A stretch of 64,000 nt of DNA from positions 18,853,501 through 18,917,500 of the forward strand of contig NC_089726.1 of NCBI RefSeq assembly GCF_035083965.1, given 5' to 3'. How positions within the stretch are numbered: the stretch's first letter is position 1; each line of letters starts with the position of its first letter. Under the pieces are notes generated by a model. It made no database searches. It saw only the letters and a program-made list of their open reading frames with translations, and was not told the origin of the DNA. Shown here one piece after another: positions 52,072 to 62,926 of this stretch. Both the position numbers and the translations under genes were made by a program. The DNA comes from Branchiostoma lanceolatum. Its lineage: Eukaryota > Chordata > Leptocardii > Amphioxiformes > Branchiostomatidae.

Positions 52072-55000
52072 GTATGTGTCTTACATCCGTTTAAAAATCG
52101 ATGTTGACTTTTTGAATTTTTGAATCGCATGACCGTTAAACCGCCTTTAGGGGTAACACACCAGTTTTGTACAGTAAGAACAAGCTGTGTAAGACCGGGA
52201 GGGACCCGTACTCTTTTCAATGTGTGATGGTGGGATTTTTAACGTTCTTGAGATTTGGCTCTCCTCAAACACGGTTCATCCAGCATTACGTCCCATCCGT
52301 GAGGATGTCCCTAACCGAAGCTAGGTACTCATCTATGAGTCGAGTGAGGAAATAGGTGTTAAGTGCCTTTCTTTTTTTCCTTTAAAGAAAACATCAAATG
52401 ATACAAATGAAGTGACATAGATGAAGTGACGGCGGACTCAAGTTGTACTTAACTTATATTCTCGCCGTCACGACGTACATTATGGAAAATAAAATGTTTG
52501 ACAAGACGTGTGAATAAGTGAATGAATACATGTAGATATATAACAGAAGCCTAGTTGGAACGTGTGTCCAAAACTACCCTCTCAGAGGACAAAAAGCAAA
52601 AAAGGACACATATCTAAAAACGTTTAGTTGCTGTAATGTAATCTTGGGGCAATCTACCACGTAGAATTAGAAGCTGTCTAACGTTGTCGGAGAGGGTGTT
52701 GAAATTAATTGCATGTCCGAGGATCCCAGAAAGCCTGCCGAAGAGAACTGAATGCTGGTGGGTATATGTAGGGCAGTCTAATAAGTAATGAGTAATTGTT
52801 TCGTCTTTCCGAAAGGCACGACATTGGGGCCTTCTAGGAACCCCAAACCTCTAGAATTTAAGTCAACAACCCTAAACACAAGACCGCCATGCCACCTTGG
52901 TTCCTTACTTCCAGACGCTGACTAGATATTCATTAACAAAAATGGTTTGTTTTATGCTTCACAATACAACATAATTTCAGACTACAAACGGCGGAGAAAG
53001 TTGAAATGAAAAAAAAAAATAACTTTGGAAACCAAGAAAGTTCACAACGGCCTCTTTATTGAGATGTGCGCGTTTGACCACACATGATCTATGTCACATA
53101 AGCTGGTGTGTTACGCCGAAGGGCGGCTGTACCTGTTATACACTACAGATACATTGATGCAAAATTCAACCATGGCACGGAAAAGATTTATCACTGACCT
53201 TCTTAAGGTGAAAAGCTATACCCCCTCCCCATCGTGAATATACAAAGCACAACAAAAGAACGGAAATGCATAGAGCAGAACAACACATACCAGTGGATGG
53301 AAAGAATACCACTTAACGATTTATATATAGCTTAGTCTCGTGCATTTTTGCCATATGCGCTTCAGTTTTGTGCTGGTTTTTGTTAATTTTGTTTCTTCTA
53401 TGTATTTTAGCTTTGCGTTTTGTGTACGCCTTCATGTGTGTGTTTGAAAGTTTTTATTGAACTTTGAATACTGTACCCAGGGCTAACCCTTTGTAATAGC
53501 CTTCGGCTAGTTGGGTAGCCCTGACTGTACTTTTTACAGTCAAATAAATCAAATCAAATCAAATCAACGATTTATATAACAATAAAAATGATACGAATTC
53601 TTCCTACCAATAACTCTACTTCATATGCGTCACGATTTTTGAAAACATTATTTTCAATCTGCATGTAGATACTACATATAAAACCTATAAAGCTCATACA
53701 TGAAAACGCTATCGTCTCTACCTTTTCTGAACATAATCGTAACCAAATCACTTACAAAGCTCTCCGCTCCTGGTGAGTGAAAAGCCTTGAGGCAGCCAAA
53801 CAATGAAAATTTATATAGCTATTGAATTCATAGATATCAAGTTCACACAAAGCTATGCCAAGTTCGCCCATTGAGCTCTACGCCATATCGGTTTCTTTTC
53901 ATTCTTTTAGTTAGTCTTTTATTCGGGTCAAGTAACACAGACAACGTAAAGTCTCTGTGAAAAATTCTGCATAAGGGGCAGTGTCGGTATTCTGTTTCTG
54001 AGTGTAACTAAATTCGTATGACATTCAATCGTCTATTCCTTCGCTGAATTAGAAATGGCTATACTACATGATCTTTTTAACAATCTTATATTGAACAAAT
54101 AAAAGACATATTTGAATCCATTTGGTGGCACTCAACAGGCAGGCTATCTAACTTTATCGGGAAGGATGTTCCAATAGGAAGAAACTTGGAAGAAATTTTC
54201 AACACATTTCATTATCATTCCACCCTTTCGGCAAAAGTTTTAAATCCTTCTCCGCCATGTTATATATACCAACAGAGCTGAACTTTCATGCTATGTATGA
54301 TATCTTCAATTTTAACGAACTTCTGTATCACATATACATACACATATACAAGGACCCATCGGGACGATACATTGTATGCTATACCCTATTTTGATATTTG
54401 TGCTTTCGGTATTGAGAGCATCTGGTCGATCTTATGTTTTGATATTCTGTGGAACATCGACCTCAGTCAATGCCGTTTCTATCGTCCTAACGACCAAGGG
54501 TATACGAGACAGATTAACGTTTAACGTCTTAACATTAACGTATGCTTCATATGCATTAACGTATAAAAAAAAAGCACTCTGCCATATAGGAATTTGAGGA
54601 TTTAGCAAGACCTTCATTCTGCAAGGGGATTTAATCAAGATAAAACCTCGATCCTTGAAATTTGCAAATGTCAGATCAGAAGACCTATAAAATGCCACAT
54701 TGATAATTGCATACACGGGGAGCTATATTTACATTTTTGGCGAGACCACGGTACAACCACTAACTATAACTACTGCCCTTGAAACACACAAATACCCCAA
54801 CAAGTACCATCCACATCCTGGATAAAGCACTCTAGGCAGTCAAGAACACTCGTGGCGCCTCTGGCTTTGCCACTTTCTATAAGGGCCTTCAAACAACGGT
54901 CATGCAGTGAGAATGGCTCACTGTTTCAACCCGGATTATCCATTGTTTTCCACAGGGTACAAGTAGACGTAGACACAAACAGCGGCTCCCGGGCGAGAGA

Positions 55001-58000
55001 GGGGCCCTTCCTGCCGCATCTGCCGCGGCCGAACAGATCCTCGAGGCAGAGTCCGAACGAGTTTGAACTCCACAGGTAAGAATGAGATTTGAAGTTAATG
55101 TAAGTTACCTTCTTACTTCTGGTTTGATTCAAAAGTTTTGTTTTAGATACGTTGTGTATTATTGTTTATTTACCTTATATGTTTTTTTTTGTACAGATTA
55201 TGGTGTATACGCTATTTGGTGACTGTTTATTTGACTTATGTTCCATACATTTTTTTCTATTTTTTCTATTTGTTTTATGAAAAATCAATAAAAACATTTA
55301 TATATTTTTATAAAAAAGAATGAGATTCATCGTGTCAAACACAAACTTGCAGCTCTAAAACCAGTGAATCTACTCCACATACAATTTTGGAGCTTAGAAC
55401 CAATAGGCCCCAGGTTCAATACTAACCATGCCCCGACGTTGTGCCCTTTGGAAAGGCACTTTACACGACCTTCCCTGACGACCGAGTCACTTCGGCTAAT
55501 CTGTTAAAATGTGTACCAAAAACACACCACGGATTTGGTGCGCCAGTGTGCCAACATCTGCACATTGGCATCCACCAAGAACCGTTAATTTTGTTTTTAA
55601 GCTGTGTTTTTCATTTTAAGAATTGCATTTAAAAAATTGCATTTGAAAAATTGCATTTGAAAAATTGCATTTGAAAAATTGCATTTGAAAAATTGCATTT
55701 AAAAATTGCATTTAAAAAATTGCATTTAAAAAATTGCATTTAGAAATTGCATTTAAAAATTGCATTTAAAAAATTGCAAATAAAAAATTGCATTTAAAAA
55801 ATTGCATTTAAACAATTGCATTTAAAATATCGCATTTAGAAAGTTGCATTTGAAAATTGCATTTAGAAAATTGCAATTAAAAAATTGCATTTAGAAAATT
55901 GCGTTTAAAAAAAACCCTGCATTTAAATGATTGCATTTAACGAAATGCATGCATTTAAAAAATTGCATGCATTTGAAAAATTGCATGCATCTTAAAAATT
56001 GCATGCATTTAAAGAATTGCATTTTAACCCATCTTTCTTCATGTTTCTCCTAGCATTGTGGAGATCCTGAATCTGAAGAAGAAGGAACTTCACAGCCTGC
56101 CTGAGCAGAAACCAGAGATGGTGATGACGAGAAGTCATCGCAGCCCGCCGGGCAAAAACATGCGGATCCCAAAGGACCTGCCTATGACTATAAAGTAAGT
56201 AGCATTTATCATAATTAATAGAAAATAGACTTGATTATTTATTACATTTATTTAGTTCTCAAAAGGATTCTTGTCAGAAAACGGGATAGTTTGAAAAGAT
56301 GGGATGACTTGTATTTGCAAAGTTATTTCATCAATTCACCATAAGGCCACACCAATTTAATTTGTTGCTTCTCGGATTTTTTCAGAAAAAAATTGGAGCG
56401 ACAGGGCGATAAAAAGATAAAAACAAAATTTTTTGCAAATAGTCTGGGGTGAAGATAAGGGTTAACATAACATAAAGAATAAGAGGATTATTCAAATTTC
56501 AGCTTTGTATAGCTCATTTTATGCAATGCAGCCCTTTCTTTGATCTAGTACTATAATTTCAGTAACAAAATTACCTTCTGCCATGTAATATATGGATTGA
56601 TATTGAGAAATAGTTTTAATAAATGAAAATTTATAAGTTATGATCAATATGACCACACTTTTTAGATATGTGCAGGCCTTTATAATCTATTTTGGTGTCT
56701 ATCGAGTTTTATAACTGAACAAATAGTAAAATTGGTGGTTAAAATTTGTGAATGGGAATAGTGACCCATTTGTTTTCTTTTCAAAATGGTAAAAATAGGG
56801 CAGGCTATTCCGAGAAGCAACAAATTAAATTGGCGTGGCCTAAGAGACATCTAAAAATTTCTTATTAGTAAATTATTGAGATAACACCCCTTTATCCCAC
56901 TAATTCATTATAAGAAGATATGATAATGATCATAATTAATCATGATGCTGGCTCTTGTTGTTTTAGTAATTAGGTTATTATAGTTTTATTCTATACTTCT
57001 GTTTTGTACTATATGTAATAATTGTTGTCATACATTGTACCGTGTGCGACTGTCGTGCAATTAAATCATGTACAATCAGGCTGTTTGGACCAATTAGAAG
57101 CCTCCATTCCTATTGGTTATACAGCCATGACGTCATAAGCGCCGCAGACTCGGTGGTTTAGTCGGCGGGTTAGAGGTCACTGACCAGGCGTTATGTCACC
57201 GTAAACACTTCGAGGTCATTAACCCTCGAATGCTCCTACATATATGTCATGACGAATATCAAAATGATTTGAGGAGGATCGGGGCAGATATCAAGAAGGA
57301 TGTCGTGGTCCTCTCCTCACCCCCCCACCACCCAAGAAAAACAAAAACTAACTAGAAAGGCAATATTTGCGAGAGAAGAAGAATTAAGAAGAAGAAACAT
57401 GAGGGAAAACAATATATTTCTTCCAAACTGTAGTATGGGTGAAATATAAAAAATCATGATCAACTAAAAATCACAAGAACTAAAAAAAGAACGAAGTTTG
57501 AAAAGGCTCGATTAACAAGCTGGAATAAACAATAATGGTATTAACAAACCATTTGCTACAATGAATTAAGCCACAAATCCTATATTCAAAACACCATTTG
57601 AAGTTACACTATTTAAGCAAATTATCATAGACAAATCAAGTGGAACTGATAGTTTGGTTGCTAATTAATTCTTTGTATCACTTTTGAAAAGAAACATGAT
57701 TGGGCAATGAAAATGCCAGGCAGATGATCTGTAAATCTGCCAGTTAAATCTCGAGGAAAGGGCGACCATTCAGTTTGAAACCCATATCATGCAATATTCC
57801 ATTCATAACCAAATCATGTCGTTAATATTTAATGTTGTTTGCTCTACCTGAGCTTTGTGTAGCACACGGTTGCTACAACCACTGGAATCAACATAATTAG
57901 ACCATCTCTACAACTCGGTAGCAACCAAACGAACATACAGCAAACATATTGTGACAAGCAGGTCAACAAAATAGGTCAAAGGTCACGCGTCAAGTTTGCT

Positions 58001-61000
58001 CGGCTGACAGTGTAGCTCAATACGTGTTAAGTGGAGCATGTGTATCACTGAATGGTCAATTGGGCACTGTTTGAAGATCACAAGTGACTATGTCGTTACT
58101 GTTTGCACTCCGCCATTTTGCTTTGTTGCGTCCCCAATTAAAACTCTCTTAAAAGCTCATTAGCGAAAAAAATCATTATCCTGTATACAGAGGAAAAAGT
58201 GCAAAAGAGTTAAAATGTTGTGTCGTGTGTGCTATAATTAGCGCAGAGTGATCCGTCATTTTGACAGGTGGGAAAATGTGCTGTTGTCCTACACACTATG
58301 GACTGGCTGTTTGCCTCGTCTTTTCATGACTTAATTGGTTTCCGTGGTTGTTATTGGTCTAACAAAATAACGAGACAAAAGAAACACGAACGAATGAGTC
58401 AATTGATATCAGTGCACGGGAGGGCTCGGTTAGTTGTACAAGACGTATAACCCGGCCGCCCGTTTGAAAACGTTCAGAGCTCGATTTCGATGTAACGGCT
58501 CTTTCTATACACTGTCAGCTACATGTTGTCGTGGGGTACAACAAAAGGCAAATGTTATAGTTCCAATCGCTGATATATATTCGTCATGTTCATTATCAGG
58601 AGCTATCGTGATGGTGAGGGCGGAGACGGGACAGTCCTCAGACCCCCAAGGTGAGTCCGGCTTCTGTTTGCAACTGGTGATAACTTATCACACCAATGGT
58701 ACAACTGGTGATAACTTATCACACCAATGGTACAACTGGTGATAACTTATCACACCAATAGTACAACTGGTGATAACTTATCACACCAATAGTACAACTG
58801 GTGAAAACTTATCACACCAATAGTACAACTGGTGAAAACTTATCACACCGATAGTACAACTGGTGACAACAGTTTCACCAAATGACAGTCGCTCAAGCAA
58901 CTGGATACAATTTTCAAAACAGCCAGACGTTTCAGACAGCCTTTGCTGTCTTTCGTCAGTGACTAAAGAGAAACTTTTATCCAGTTGCTTGAGTAACTGT
59001 AATTTTGGCGTATCTTATTACCTGTTTGTCTAACCTTCATCAACGTACTGTAAATGCATTTAAGTTCGTGTGGTTGTTATTTCGCGCTAAGGCGAAAATG
59101 GAGTGTTCGCGGTGGTTTTAAGTTTGCGGCAGCGCTATAGTCACGTACTGCTACAGTATTGTTAGAAAAATGTAACAAATATGTTAGCGGTGGTTTTAAG
59201 TTCGCGGTGAAACGGTCGCCGGGAAAACCGCCAGAATAAACCCACCGCGAACATTTATGCATTTACAGTATATCTACAGTTATGTGGTAAATTTTGCACT
59301 AATTTGTATGTATGTAATGCTATGAAGTCATTCTGATACATGCTGTTAAGTTGCTTTATATTGACCGGGGCTACAATTTCAATGGTATATTGTGAAATGA
59401 AGATTTTAAAAACACGCAATATTAAAAATAATTATCATCTTCCATATCATTTCAGACAAATTGTGGTAGTGGTCCCATCCGTGGCACTGGAGTCCCCGCG
59501 GAAAACAGTGAAGCAAACACAACTAGTCATGGTGGACAACAAGGCCGACGAGAAGGCACCGGCCTTGGTAAGTTGGTTTATTGGCGCGGTGTGTGGTTGT
59601 CTCTGGTACAAGGGAGAAATACTGTACGATATGTAGCGGGGAGTAATCTCCAAGCAGATCTACACGGTGCAAACAATCGTATATGCAAGCAAGGGAAGCT
59701 CCAATCAGCCATAGAAGCTCCAGACCGCACCGTAGGATTGGCATCAAGACTGAGCTTATCTGGCTGACTGGAGCCTCTCTGGCTAGCAAATACGATTTTT
59801 GGCACCGTGTAGATCTGCTTGGAGATCAGCGGGGGTGGGGGGAGGCGGTCGTTTGGGAGGAGGGCCTCTGCATCTGGAGGAGGGCCTAGGAATTTTTGTT
59901 GGCCTAGCCTGTGTTCACGCCATCTCTCGCTGGCGGAAGTTAATGACCCCCGGTAACCGTACGCGTCAGGCCGGCCTCTAGGAGTGCAGGCCAGGGGAGG
60001 GCCTAGGGAAAAATGGCCGGGAATTTTAAAAAAAATCTCCTTCAGAACCTTCAAACACATAGCTATAGCTAAATGTCTGAATTATTGTTATAGTTGTCTA
60101 CTGTATATTTGTGTTCCAGTCTGTGTGACTTTACAGGTTAACAAAGTTTCATGTGCACACAACCAATGCTTTTCACCTGCCGACATCACGGTAGGCGGTC
60201 TGCCGCTTTCATCAATGTACTGTCTGGTTCTACTTAGCCCTACAGCTAGGTGTCGCTGCAGTGCGAAGGCTGCGGTCCTAAACGTGACTTTGCTTGTATC
60301 CCCCCCCCCCATATCATTGTCTTTGGCGACGCCTCAGGGGCGAGCCTGATGGTATTTATATTGTGTGCAGTTTGCAAAAAATCTAGTTGGCGACTCCTCA
60401 GGGGCGAGCCTAATGGTATTTATATTGTGTGCAGTTTGCAAGAATTCTAGGAATTGTACAGGAATGTCAAAGTCCACGGGACGATAACTCAAGAATGTCT
60501 GGATGGATAGTCTTCATATTTGGTAGGTGGGTAGGTCTTTGGGAGACCTTGAAATAATTGGGGTCGTTTTTGGTGTGATTGTACTGTTTGAACGAGACGT
60601 AATATCAACGTGTGTTCTCCCATGCAGCCGCCGCAGAATGAGACCTTTGGCCGGCTGACTGGCAAGTACCTGACCCGGCGGCCGTCCCAGGAGCACAGGG
60701 CCGGCCACTTCAACAACTTCCGGCAGTACCTGAAGCGCAGCAAGTCCCGCAAGGCGGCGCCTTTTGCACCTGCTCCTTCTGCCTCCACGCAGGACAGGAA
60801 GATACTGAACGTCAGCGGCAGCAAGAACATCCCGACGTTACCCGTCATTCCCTCCATCAGATCGGACGACGAGATCAAAACGGTCATGAGTGAAAACGGG
60901 GTCGTTTTGAACGGAGACTTTCCCGCCAATTTGTCGGGCGTCTCCTCCGAAGACACTTCGAGTTCGATACGGTCCGAGTTGGGAAAAGTCTTCTCAAATT

Positions 61001-62160
61001 CGTCCAGTTCTAAATCGAGTGCGGACACCAACAACAACAACAGCAACGCCATTCGCGTGAAAAGACTGGCCAATCCGCAGCAGAAAATGAGAAGGGCCAA
61101 GGATCAACAAGGACGGGACTCTGGGAACGAGAGTAGCGACAGTTTGGACGGTTTGAAGGACGGGTCTACCACCGAGGAAAGATCTCGTCCAAGATGGTCG
61201 CCGGGACAGAAACGTTACGTCGTGGACAAATCGCACATTCACCAGCAAATGACGTCCAAAAATGGCTACTCTGTAGCAAAGAGATACTTCGACAGACAAG
61301 ACAGGGCCGAGAAACATAGATCCGGCTTGCCTTCCGTCCTACAGTCCGACCAGGACTACTTAACGAGAACAATCAATGGAAACCCGAATAAGGGAAAGAG
61401 CGGGAATCATATCGTGTACGTGGAAAAGACCCACAGCATACGGAGGCGGAGAGAAAGCGGAGAGAGCACTACAGAGACGCACATGAGATATCGCGACCCC
61501 CCGCGTATTTTGGGTCAGGTCGCAGGGCACCGTAACCCACCGCCAAGCCCGGTTGATACAAACTTCAAGGTGAAATCAAAACGGCAGGTTGACTACAACC
61601 GCCCGGATAGCGGGATAGCCACGCGTAATTCGGACAGCACGGGGTTATCCCACCGAACGGACAGTAGTGGCGTTCACTCAGAAGTCCGGAGACAACCCGT
61701 GATGAAAACACCTGCCATCTGGGACGAAACGTTCACCATGAGAGTCACCGAGGATGAAACGCCCTCTAGCGATTCTGACACGGAGTCCATGCCCAAACCC
61801 ATCACCATGATCAGCATCAACCAGTCAGAGCAACAGGTGCCTAACAGTCACGTGACGTCCGAGACGACGGAGCTATACAGGGGAGGGTACGGTAGAGCTC
61901 ACCAGGACATTGACAATAGAAGCCTGCTCTCCGTACCCGATACAGAATCCCTCCGCGCCAACACGCCCATGCCAAAAGCTCTCAACGATGCAGACGACAC
62001 GGAATCGACGTCCACAATTTCCGTGCCGAAGATCACCATGACTTGTGCCACCCCCCTCCCCCCACGGGCTACTCCGTCCACTACCCCGCCCCCCTCCGAT
62101 GGAGGACTCAGACTATTTGTCAGTGACATTGAGAGAGTCGGAGGGGTCGTTAACAGATGA
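51965..62160 (+). CDS. unrecognised gene: basic, Ser/Pro-rich protein, six exons to the stop
   Basis: Exons 51965-52071, 54956-55075, 56054-56194, 58600-58650, 59456-59567 and 60628-62160; 2064 nt, 687 codons plus TGA. All five junctions agree in phase and use good splice sites, which is strong evidence for a real gene. The 5' end is not certain (candidates 44492-44803 and 47968-48084). The first part is basic (LQDKIFARTKKKTT), then RSSRQSPNEFELHRSIVEIL with a short charged helix NLKKKELHSLPEQKPEM. The last exon (510 aa) is rich in Ser, Thr, Pro, Arg and Asp, with little predicted order: LTGKYLTRRPSQEHRAGHFN at its start, RPDSGIATRNSDSTGLSHRT in the middle and RLFVSDIERVGGVVNR at the end. No signal peptide, membrane segment or catalytic motif was seen. 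I cannot name the family; a cytoskeletal or signalling scaffold is only a guess. Confidence 0.75.
52300..52375 (+). mobile_element. SINE fragment
   Basis: CCCTAACCGAAGCTAGGTAC and GAGTGAGGAAATAGGTG recur near 8090 and 27848. Confidence 0.5.
53095..53572 (+). mobile_element. probable 3' end of a non-LTR retrotransposon
   Basis: Ends in tandem AAATC units (CAAATAAATCAAATCAAATC) after TTTACAGT, a tail typical of CR1/L2-type LINEs. No reverse transcriptase frame is visible, so it is 5'-truncated. The 53101 block (GCTGGTGTGTTACGCCGAAG) recurs at 14444. Confidence 0.5.
54956..55075 (+). CDS. unrecognised gene, exon
   Basis: Acceptor TTGTTTTCCACAG, donor CCACAG|GTAAGA, phase 2/2. VQVDVDTNSGSRAREGPFLP then HLPRPNRSSRQSPNEFELH. 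GC-rich against its introns. Confidence 0.75.
55385..55570 (+). mobile_element. SINE, degraded
   Basis: CCCCAGGTTCAATACTAACC (decayed box B) followed by TTTGGAAAGGCACTTTACAC, the same body as 51180-51230. Confidence 0.6.
55620..56028. repeat. AATTGCATTT(A)n minisatellite
   Basis: About thirty copies of a 12-14 bp AAAAATTGCATTT unit, later with GCATGCATTT variants, ending 25 bp before an exon at 56054. Confidence 0.95.
56054..56194 (+). CDS. unrecognised gene, exon
   Basis: Acceptor CATGTTTCTCCTAG, donor ATAAA|GTAAGT, phase 2/2. IVEILNLKKKELHSLPEQKP then EMVMTRSHRSPPGKNMRIPK-DLPMTI. Confidence 0.75.
56345..56840. mobile_element. Harbinger-like MITE, full-size 496-bp variant
   Basis: Termini GGCCACACCAATTTAATTTG-TTGCTTCTCGGA and the complement, TAA on both sides. 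It is the longest intact relative of the shorter copies in the window. Confidence 0.8.
56841..58599. other. intron of the unrecognised gene
   Basis: About 1.7 kb of AT-rich sequence without a supportable exon or clear repeat. Confidence 0.5.
58600..58650 (+). CDS. unrecognised gene, 51-nt microexon-like exon
   Basis: Acceptor TTCATTATCAG, donor CCCCCAAG|GTGAGT, phase 2/2. SYRDGEGGDGTVLRPP. Length divisible by three, so it could be skipped without a frame change. Confidence 0.6.
58671..58868. repeat. 32-bp tandem array of GTGATAACTTATCAC palindromes
   Basis: Six to seven copies of ACTGGTGATAACTTATCACA plus CCAATGGTACA, starting about 20 bp past an exon donor. Each unit is centred on a perfect 15-bp palindrome in the early copies; later copies read GTGAAAACTTATCAC. 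Confidence 0.9.
58885..59045. mobile_element. foldback repeat (AGTTACTCAAGCAA family)
   Basis: CGCTCAAGCAACTGGATACA and TATCCAGTTGCTTGAGTAAC face each other around GTCTTTCGTCAGTGACTAA; compare 46127-46512. Confidence 0.65.
59048..59272. mobile_element. MITE, TACTGTAAATGCATTTAAGTTCG family
   Basis: TACTGTAAATGCATTTAAGT at the left and GCATTTACAGTA at the right, with inner GGTGGTTTTAAGTTCGCGG motifs. A degraded relative is at 20054-20262. Confidence 0.75.
59456..59567 (+). CDS. unrecognised gene, exon
   Basis: Acceptor CATATCATTTCAG, donor GCCTTG|GTAAGT, phase 2 in, 0 out. QIVVVVPSVALESPRKTVKQ then TQLVMVDNKADEKAPAL. Confidence 0.75.
60628..62160 (+). CDS. unrecognised gene, last exon (510 codons plus stop)
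   Basis: Acceptor TGTTCTCCCATGCAG, phase 0. One long open frame to TGA 62158-62160. Ser/Thr/Pro/Asp-rich with clustered basic residues (KRSKSRK, RVKRLANPQQKMRRAK). Repeated D-S/T-E-S type acidic-serine sites (SSDSDTESM, DADDTESTSTIS) suggest phosphorylation. GC-rich against flanks. Confidence 0.85.
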   Translation, partial: PPQNETFGRLTGKYLTRRPSQEHRAGHFNNFRQYLKRSKSRKAAPFAPAPSASTQDRKILNVSGSKNIPTLPVIPSIRSDDEIKTVMSENGVVLNGDFPANLSGVSSEDTSSSIRSELGKVFSNSSSSKSSADTNNNNSNAIRVKRLANPQQKMRRAKDQQGRDSGNESSDSLDGLKDGSTTEERSRPRWSPGQKRYVVDKSHIHQQMTSKNGYSVAKRYFDRQDRAEKHRSGLPSVLQSDQDYLTRTINGNPNKGKSGNHIVYVEKTHSIRRRRESGESTTETHMRYRDPPRILGQVAGHRNPPPSPVDTNFKVKSKRQVDYNRPDSGIATRNSDSTGLSHRTDSSGVHSEVRRQPVMKTPAIWDETFTMRVTEDETPSSDSDTESMPKPITMISINQSEQQVPNSHVTSETTELYRGGYGRAHQDIDNRSLLSVPDTESLRANTPMPKALNDADDTESTSTISVPKITMTCATPLPPRATPSTTPPPSDGGLRLFVSDIERVGGVVNR

Positions 62161-62484
62161 AATGTAATGTTACATCCACAAGTCAATGTCACATGTATAC
62201 GGTTTGCTTCTTTCCAGTACATAAACATGTTATGTCAATGTTTGAACTTCTGATGTGTAAATTGTTCTACCATTGTTCCTGGTCAAAACTTCGACTTGAC
62301 GGACCAAGATAGATTTTTTTTTTGGTTGGGTGAAAAATGAATAGAAACATTCAAAACTGTGCAATTGGTTTGACGAAAAATTGACGATAGCAGCAAAAGA
62401 AAGTCGTCAGAAGGAAAAGCGGGGAACAAAATATAGTCGAGACGGGGGATGATACAAACTTCCAACCGGTCATCGTTTAAGTGA

Positions 62485-62594
62485 GGAGGTTTTATATAGA
62501 ACCTCCTTGGTTCAAGGCACTATTTCGTCTCTTGAAGTGAGCAAAGAGGTTTTGTATAGAACCTTTCTATATAAAACCTCCTTGAAGTGAGCAA
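62485..62594 (+). repeat. stem-loop-forming repeats in the 3'UTR
   Basis: GAGGTTTTGTATAGAA (62546-62561) pairs with TTCTATATAAAACCTC (62565-62580) over 16 bp with one G-U. The related 62485-62501 can compete for the same arm. Direct copies of CTTGAAGTGAGCAA flank the second hairpin (62531, 62581). Confidence 0.75.
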
Positions 62595-62920
62595 GCCATC
62601 CTGTTTGAAAATTTGGTTAGCCATCTTTGTTTTCGAGAAAATCGAAGCTTATCCATAACAAAAGAAATCAATGTTACTTTGAGACTTTAAAAACTTGCTA
62701 TCCTCGGCCCCCTTCTCTCTTCTTGGTCTATCAACATCGAAGGTTGATCAACTGTGTCTAATTAATGTACTGTTGTAAGATATCGTTCGAGTTTAGAACT
62801 ACTTTGGAAATACTTAGTTCTGAATGGAAAACACATAGGATATAATTTTGATGAGCTCTTGTGTTTTCATTGGCAAATTATGTAAAGTTATTTTCATGTT
62901 TCTGCTTCAATGATGTATTG

Positions 62921-62926
62921 ATTAAA
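62921..62926 (+). terminator. candidate poly(A) signal of the unrecognised gene
   Basis: ATTAAA followed within 15-55 bases by GT-rich sequence (TGTGCTGTTGTGTC, TTTTGTGTGCG), about 760 bp after the stop. Confidence 0.5.

Noticed and set aside
55620..56028. CRISPR-like array
   Set aside because: Direct short-unit minisatellite without unique spacers, in an animal intron.
58671..58868. CRISPR-like array
   Set aside because: Contiguous 32-bp tandem units with no variable spacers.
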